From the NCBI GenBank assembly GCA_016712665.1, contig JADJQP010000001.1, positions 1,096,536 through 1,160,535 of the forward strand: a stretch of DNA of 64,000 bases, in the 5' to 3' direction. A program made the position numbers and the translations under genes. Numbering within the stretch: the first letter of the stretch is position 1; each line of letters starts with the position of its first letter. This DNA is from Bacteroidota bacterium (GTDB lineage Bacteria; Bacteroidota; Bacteroidia; Chitinophagales; Chitinophagaceae). The notes beneath the pieces are model-generated. The model was not told the DNA's origin and searched no databases. It worked only from the letters and a program-made list of their open reading frames with translations. Positions 59,009 to 64,000 of this stretch are shown here, one piece after another.

Positions 59009-59697
59009 ATGAAATCACTCATACTACTTACGGTCTTTACCATTTTGGGCTATGGTATACTGCAGGGACAAGTTTTGAAAGATTGTAAAAACCCCTGTAT
59101 GCGAACGCGCATTGTGGAAGGTGGGCCCTTTATTGGTCTACGAACCATTAGTTTGCCTGACTCACAGTCGGTACGAGTTTTAGAAGTTATAAAAAATGGG
59201 GCCTCTTTAAAGAATGGAATCTTGCTGGATGATACCCTGACGCATTTTAACGGGAACATCATAAAAAATACCAATTATTTTATGGCTGAAGTGGCCAAAT
59301 TGCAACCGGGAGATACTATTACTTTATCGGTATATAGAGAAGGTCTTACTACGGTATATAGGTATCCCTTAGGTGCCTTGCGATCGCAAAAAATAACCGA
59401 AATCGTTTGTTGCGATGAACCCGAACCCTTACCCGAATTAAATAGTATTGCATTTGTGCTCAGTCCGGCTCCTGCCAAAGATTATTTGCGGGTAAGTACC
59501 AATGAAGTTTTAAAAATGGCGGTGCAATTTGAAATCCAGGACCCGAACGGAAAGCTTGTAAAATCTAAAAAGGCCAAAAAACCAAAGGCAATTTTGATGT
59601 GGAAATAGACATTAGCGACCTGCCAGATGGGATTTACTTTTTGAAAATTTATGTGGAGAATACGGAGTACGTGCAGCGGTTTGTGAAGGGGGAGTGA
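59009..59697 (+). CDS. Short PDZ-domain protein with T9SS signal, copy 2, one frameshift
   Basis: Paralogue of the gene at 57435 (ATG 59009; signal peptide MKSLILLTVFTILGYGILQGQ). It keeps the Cys motif DCKNPCMRTRIV, the PDZ core (FIGLRTISLPDSQSVRVLEVI), CCDEPEPLP and the T9SS start SIAFVLSPAPAKDYLRVST. Near the end the frame breaks at GG 59587-59588; one more G restores KAKKPK-GNFDVEIDISDLPDGIYFLKIYV and a stop at 59695-59697. The conserved end of copy 1 supports this. The first two-thirds differ at many positions, so the copies are not recent duplicates. Confidence 0.72.
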
Positions 59698-59718
59698 GTA
59701 CGATATAGATTTAAATTT

Positions 59719-59787
59719 TCCACTTTTTTCTTGATAAAAAAGTGGAGCAAAAAATCAAGGCTGTCGAAAAATAGCTAAAAATGACCG
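59719..59787 (-). repeat. Dispersed intergenic repeat, copy B
   Basis: Inverted relative to copy A at 5812-5882. Reading minus: TCATTTTTAGC, then ACAGCCTTGAT, T6 and CACTTTTTT words. CCACTTTTTT (59720-59729) pairs perfectly with AAAAAAGTGG (59736-59745) around a 6-base loop, and CTTGAT/ATCAAG (59730-59735/59754-59759) also pair. It directly follows the PDZ gene and could also stall transcription. Confidence 0.55.
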
Positions 59788-60374
59788 TTTTTTGACGGAA
59801 ACAAAAAAGCTATGCATCTGGTTCTAAAAATTTGCTGTGGCTTTTAGATTAAGTGACTAGCCATTATTTGACGTATTGTGATTGTTTTTGTTTCTGACGC
59901 CAAAAAACAGTCATTTTCTTAACGCTATTTTTCTAAGGCCTGTCCCTGAATGAACTTTGCGTTTCAAAAAGTATATTATGAGTAATACATAATTATAATA
60001 TTTTGTTTGTTCTAATTCAACATATCCTATCAGGTTTACCAATTCACAACTCAAATAGTCTTTGGACTATTTATCGTTGGCACTGGTATAACACTAACTG
60101 CTTTTACAAATCATGATTAACCCAAACGTTTTATTTGTTTTAATAATACAAACATCCATTTGTGGCTCAAAATAGGTAAAAATATAGCTCAAAATAATGG
60201 ATAAATGAGCCATAAATAGTATTTTATGAGCTACAAACCTGCAAAATATAGGTAAATAAGCGGATGCTTGTTCCAATTTTTGAGTCCGTTTAAGGAAAAC
60301 TAAACTTAAAAACACTTGAATATGCGCAAACACTTTGTTCCAATTAGCAAGATATTGGTTAACCAAAACCTTTG
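59788..60374. other. Gene-free AT-rich stretch before the REP array
   Basis: About 590 bases with no supported gene. A 124-codon minus ORF (60094-60468) overlaps the REP repeats and has no coding features. The left part (to about 59950) may be an extended arm of dispersed repeat copy B. Confidence 0.35.
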
Positions 60375-60492
60375 TATGGTCCAAGCTTTGCATTTGGTTC
60401 CTAATACTTAAGATAGCGTCCCTATCCGTTCCAATCTTATCATGGTGCAAGCGTCTCGCTTGTTCCAAATACTAAAATAGCGTCCCGCTATA
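60375..60492. repeat. REP-like tandem repeat, two direct copies with hairpins
   Basis: Two direct copies of a unit of about 52 bases: 60375-60426 and 60441-60492 (words TATGGTCCAAGC/CATGGTGCAAGC, CTAATACT/AAATACT, ATAGCGTCCC). The second unit holds two perfect short hairpins: CAAGCG-TCT-CGCTTG (60448-60462) and TAGCG-TCC-CGCTA (60478-60490). The first unit has a GATAG/CTATC stem at 60412-60426 and a decayed first hairpin. An inverted copy lies beyond the transposase gene at 61221-61275. Confidence 0.72.
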
Positions 60493-60526
60493 ACCAAAAC
60501 CTAAATTAAAAAAGACAAATACTACA

Positions 60527-61027
60527 TTATACATAAGCCAAATCCAACAAGCCTTTTCCATTAATAGTAAAATCAATTGCGCTACTATATTTCCAATCTT
60601 CAGGTTTTTCTACAAAACCTGCTTCTACCGGATTATTATGTATATATTCTACTTTTTGATCTATCAAAAAATTATTATCAAGTACAATAGGCTGATTATG
60701 CTGTTGCCAAAACTGAAAATCAGTATTATTAGCATTACGCTTACCTGCTCTTTGCATCATCCAAAACATCCATTCTCTTCTACTTTCTCCTACTGCATCT
60801 TTATCTTCAAGCAATTTCCTAATATGCCTAGACGTATAGCTTTTAGTATCTCGTATTATCCCCGCTAGTGGTAAACCTGCATTAGATGAAACTATCAAAT
60901 GAGCATGACTTGTCATCAAGCACCATGCATAAATATTCAGTCCTTTATGTTCTTGACAATATTTCAAACTATCAATAAATACATTTCTATATTCGTTTCT
61001 AATAAATACATCTATCCAATTTATCAC
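60527..61027 (-). CDS. REP-associated Y1 transposase (RAYT, TnpA_REP)
   Basis: A HUH/Y1 single-strand transposase of the IS200-like REP-associated family. The 166-aa ORF holds the HUH motif at residues 41-43 (MTSHAHLIVSS) and the catalytic Tyr 128 in QKVEYIHNNPVEAGFV, with WKYSSAIDF after it. Upstream of the GTG at 61027 the same frame continues without a stop into the conserved family start (HWYYKIQDNEKAYFITFTV, to about 61085). There is no ATG/GTG/TTG further upstream, so the true start is unclear (GTG used, non-canonical, or a nearby sequence error). It sits between REP-like repeats on both sides. Confidence 0.78.
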   Translation of the reverse strand: MINWIDVFIRNEYRNVFIDSLKYCQEHKGLNIYAWCLMTSHAHLIVSSNAGLPLAGIIRDTKSYTSRHIRKLLEDKDAVGESRREWMFWMMQRAGKRNANNTDFQFWQQHNQPIVLDNNFLIDQKVEYIHNNPVEAGFVEKPEDWKYSSAIDFTINGKGLLDLAYV

Positions 61028-61220
61028 CGTGAAAGTAATAAAATAGGCTTTTTCATTATCCTGAATTTTATAATACCAATGTGATTTGTGTCGTAGACCA
61101 AATCTTACAGTGGTAAATGCCGATAGGATAGTTGTTTAGACCAATTTATTGGTATATTACAAATATCACATCGGTATAATTTCTACTCATAAATCAAAAA
61201 TATAATTTTGTTCAATACTA

Positions 61221-61275
61221 TCCTATAGCGAGACGCTATTCTGTTTTAGGAACAAGCGAGACGCTTGCACCATAG
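61221..61275. repeat. REP-like repeat, inverted copy
   Basis: Reverse complement of the 60441-60492 unit: TAGCG-AGA-CGCTA (61226-61238) and CAAGCG-AGA-CGCTTG (61253-61267), with GGAACAAGCG and GGTG words conserved. With the direct copies it brackets the RAYT gene as inverted ends. Confidence 0.7.
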
Positions 61276-61564
61276 GGTGTAGACTCTGTAGAATATAAAA
61301 TGGCGTTGCTCCTATTTTATGAACAAAATAATATTTCGGCTTTTAAAGAAATGTATATTCAACAATTTGAATTCGCAGTAAACACTTATTTCTAGACTGG
61401 CAATAAATTCGTGTCTAAGGTTTCGTTTTTATGTATATCTATGTAGATTAGGTACTTAATATTTTGGGCGGCACGCACGCTATCCGTTTCAATCTTTTTG
61501 CCTCAAAGCAGGCAAAAAGGATTTACACTACTATCGTTGCCGCAATGCAAGCCCATTTTTCTTA
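61276..61564. repeat. Intergenic region with palindromic repeat
   Basis: No gene is seen. TTTTTGCCT (61495-61503) pairs with AGGCAAAAA (61510-61518), a perfect 9-bp stem with a 6-base loop. The surrounding words (CTATCCG, AATCTTTTTGCC, AAAAAGGATTT, ACTACTATCG) match a family of intergenic repeats I recall from Bacteroidota genomes. Confidence 0.45.
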
Positions 61565-63808
61565 TTACAGTTTAGATTTCAACAACTCGGTTAATGAAGC
61601 AGTAATTGGTTTTGCAGAATTTCTATTTGATTCATAATTAGGTAATTTACGTAAATCAAAATATGCATTGCCAAATTCCAAAGAACATTCTCTTAAAATT
61701 TTATAGATTAAATATATATCCCCTTTTGGATTTGGATATTTTTTGCGTTCCATATCATCTTTAGAGAAAATAACAGGACCATTGCTATCTAACTCGTATA
61801 TTTTATTCGTACTCAATTCCCGTGACCATGTAGTATTAGATATTTTGCATTCGTATTATTATAATTCAATAGAGAAGATCCTTTGTCTGTACCTGTTCTA
61901 ATTAGCGCAAATGTTTCATCAGGTATCAACTTTCTACCATTTATATATTCTGGCATCGGTTCATTTAAAATATTATCATCTGATTTTGATTCTTTATGAA
62001 TATCATAAATTTTAGAAGCTGTATTCTCTCTTTGTGAAGCACGATCAATAAAGTTTGCTACAACTTTATTAATAAAATCCTTTAATTCCTTTTTGTCATT
62101 GTCATTCTTATTAGGCTTAATTACAAAAGCACCTAAGCCTGGTATCAGTTCATGAAAACCTCTAAATGGCGTTGCACTACCTTCTCCTGGATATAAAACA
62201 TAAGCTCCACCGGTTCTTCTAATTGCGTCTTTATAAGCATGTTTTTAAGTAAATCCTGATTCTTGAAAGTTCCTTTTTTATTCTCTTCAGCTTCTTCCTC
62301 TAATAGCTTATTGTTCTCTTCTTCTGATAATTTTTCGTCTTTCGATTTAGATATTAATTCATAAAAATTCTTGACTTTGTATTTTGCATCAAAGTGAATA
62401 TGTGAAATCAATTCTGTTCTTTCTGCATCTTTTGCATCCTTTATTTCTTCTGGCCATATTGACAGCGTATAATCTGGTCGAAGAGTAGTTGTATAGCTTC
62501 CAGATTTGGGGAACGTTTTACCACCACCAAAAGAACGATTATAGGAAAATTGAATATTCAAATTTCTTGATGGTGATTTATAAACACCTTTCATTGCTAT
62601 TGCCGTTCCTTGTTTTAAATTTAGTGATAACTGCCCTTTATCGTATTGAATTAGTTCTGCAATATTTTTAGGTTCAATATCAAATACCTCTTTTAATAAT
62701 TCTAACAATGTAAAAAATAACCAATATTCATAAAGTGTAGCAATATCTTTTTTGCCAGCATCATATACATTGTCTCACCCTTCCAAATCAATTTGGCAGC
62801 TAAGTCAAATTTTAACCAAGCATTTAGCACCTCTCTATAGCCACTTTTTCCTTTGAAGGACAGGGCTATTCAGCTTTAATGAACTTGGTCTTGATATTTG
62901 TTTGAAAAATGATTGATTTAATAAGTAGATATTTTAGTAGCTAGTATTCCCGATTCAAGCTTTGCTGTTGAATACTTTTCAAATTTGGACTCGCAATTTT
63001 CACAGAAAAATAAAAACTCTTCTAAAGCATGTTTAATAAAACGATTTTCAGCAGTGTCTATCGATTCTGTTTTTCTTGTACCATCTAATTTAGTTGGAAT
63101 TGAGGTTATTCCATAAGACTTATTTAAATAATGGTTTCTACTTATTTCCATTCGATTACTCTTTGCAACTAATTGTTTTAAGTTTTTTTTGATTGAATCT
63201 TCGGATTGTTCAAGAATGTCTTTTTCTTGGTGTTCCTCTTCCCATTTGGTGGTAGGGTTAGAAATAATTTTTTGAATCGCTTCTTCAAATTCCAATGAAT
63301 CGATTAATGATTTTACAAACGAAAAACGTTGATATAAAGTTTGACTATCCGTATCAAAATTTGTTTCAAAATGCTGTGTGATTGGCGAATCAATTTGCAT
63401 GATTAAATCAGTACATCGTTCAGTTATGTCCTCAAGCATAAAACGATAGTCAGTCCTATAATCGGACTTGACCGATTGAACTTCTAATTTTATTTTATAA
63501 AATTTTTCTGGGATATCATTATCGAAAATTTCAAATGTTAAAGCTCCTACATAAATATTAGGAGAAATGACTCCTAAATAGGGCTTTCTGCTATGCGGTT
63601 GTATACAATCTGTTTTCTTAAATGCAAAATTTGTTTCCGAAAACTCATAATCATAGAAGCAACCTTCTTTGAGTTGATATCTGCATTCACCTTCTTGTTC
63701 TGCATTTATAATATCAAATAAAGTGTCTGTTTTTTTAGCATCTATAGTCAATGACAAGCCCTTTTCAATAGAATCTAGGGGTATTTTTATGAAAGGTAGT
63801 GAAGTCAT
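61565..63808 (-). CDS. DUF2357 / PD-(D/E)XK nuclease (McrBC-like defence), frameshifted
   Basis: Three ORFs plus joining frames give one protein of about 750 residues. N-terminal part (63808-62918): PHSRKPYLGVISPNIYVGAL (DUF2357-like), then a helical region and TRKTESIDTAENRFIKHALEEF. Central nuclease (62708-62246): the PD motif in LRPDYTLSIWPEE (D coded near 62474), then DxK in IHFDAKYKV (near 62390), the PD-(D/E)XK signature, and MHAYKDAIRRTGGAYVLYPG-like sequence. C-terminal part (61816-61565): RKKYPNPKGDIYLIYKIL and SAKPITASLTELLKS. Single-base breaks near 62918, 62853, 62775, 62246 and 61812 are repaired by one base each. Such proteins pair with an McrB-like AAA+ ATPase in restriction systems; the upstream remnant fits. 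Confidence 0.65.
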
Positions 63809-63814
63809 AAATGT

Positions 63815-64000
63815 CTAATCTGTTTTGTTTTCAATCAACTGTTTCAATTCCTTTTTGCTTGGTGAATTAATTCCACTTACTTGCAAATATTTGATTGTTA
63901 CTTTCTGGTAAATAACTCTCCACCATCGTATCTTTTATCCTTACATAAATTATGCCTATTGTTTTTGTTCTCCTCTTCCAAGCTTTACATATCTATCGTA
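63815..64000 (-). CDS. C-terminal end of a gene upstream of DUF2357, partial
   Basis: Before DUF2357's ATG (63808) the minus strand encodes a C-terminus ending at 63815-63817: VTIKYLQVSGINSPSKKELKQLIENKTD then stop, split across the 20-residue limit here as VTIKYLQVSGINS and PSKKELKQLIENKTD. Upstream, KLGRGEQ and KDKRYDGGELF can be read in other frames, so frame breaks are likely here too. The 6-base spacing implies one operon. By context this should be the AAA+ (McrB-like) partner, but the diagnostic ATPase motifs lie outside the window, so identity is inferred only. Confidence 0.35.

Noticed and set aside
60094..60468. 124-codon minus-strand ORF over the REP repeats
   Set aside because: It is created by the repeat hairpins and has no protein features.
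1..64000. Reassignment of TAG to an amino acid
   Set aside because: Several intact genes end at TAG (parC, pyrH, second CotH), so TAG still works as stop; only rsmA and hpt have internal TAG.
1..64000. CRISPR array or tRNA/rRNA genes
   Set aside because: No regularly spaced direct repeats with unique spacers and no recognisable tRNA T-arm or rRNA sequence were found; the two-copy 66-base direct repeat at 60375 belongs to the REP array.

Overview
The window is a stretch of AT-rich, densely coded chromosome from a member of the Bacteroidota, most likely a gliding or surface-active lineage near the Chitinophagales/Saprospirales. This rests on several signs: type IX secretion (T9SS) C-terminal sorting domains, CotH-kinase and LTD cell-surface proteins, a GLPGLI protein paired with an OMP_b-brl_3 type receptor, DUF4271 next to hemD, uppS-bamA-ompH-ompH gene order, and TAnnTTTG-type -7 promoter boxes. 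The exact genus cannot be fixed from sequence alone. I saw no tRNA, rRNA or CRISPR array.

Layout. 0-6.9 kb: end of a small exported protein, hemD with its DUF4271 partner, parC, rsmA, a dispersed intergenic repeat and a D-2-hydroxyacid dehydrogenase. 7-13.5 kb: two tandem CotH/LTD/T9SS surface proteins. 13.5-23.3 kb: peptide transporter, outer-membrane barrel of RemB/Wzi type, dihydroorotase, two tandem MarR regulators and a SWIM-SNF2 helicase. 23.5-30.8 kb: small CxxC membrane protein, an SSS symporter/O-methyltransferase/LysM-glucosaminidase operon, hpt, GNAT, lipoprotein and 3-hydroxyacyl-CoA dehydrogenase. 31.5-35.9 kb: one 1450-aa T9SS adhesin-like protein. 36-41 kb: molybdenum-cofactor operon (moeA, TSUP permease, mobA, moaD, moeB-rhodanese, moaE), then pyrH. 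41-47.5 kb, minus strand: two OmpH/Skp chaperones, bamA, uppS, fabF and acpP (outer-membrane biogenesis and lipid synthesis). 47.5-50 kb: damaged thermonuclease, lipoprotein and radical-SAM/SPASM genes. 50-57 kb: receptor plus GLPGLI, class V aminotransferase, TPR protein, lipoprotein. 57.4-59.7 kb: two paralogous PDZ-T9SS proteins. 59.7-64 kb: an accessory island with a RAYT (REP-associated Y1 transposase) between REP-like hairpins, then a DUF2357/PD-(D/E)XK nuclease gene of McrBC-like defence type, with the end of its likely partner at the window edge.

A dominant property of this sequence is the number of single-base indels, nearly always in short homopolymers, that split otherwise well-conserved genes (DUF4271, second CotH, pyrC, SNF2 helicase, moeA, mobA, ompH2, fabF, thermonuclease, radical SAM, PDZ2, DUF2357). 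They cluster at 46-49.8 kb and 61.5-64 kb. Many of the hit genes are normally essential, so I read most as consensus errors rather than true pseudogenes. I give each gene its reconstructed full span and state where the frame breaks. Two further genes (rsmA, hpt) carry an in-frame TAG rather than an indel.
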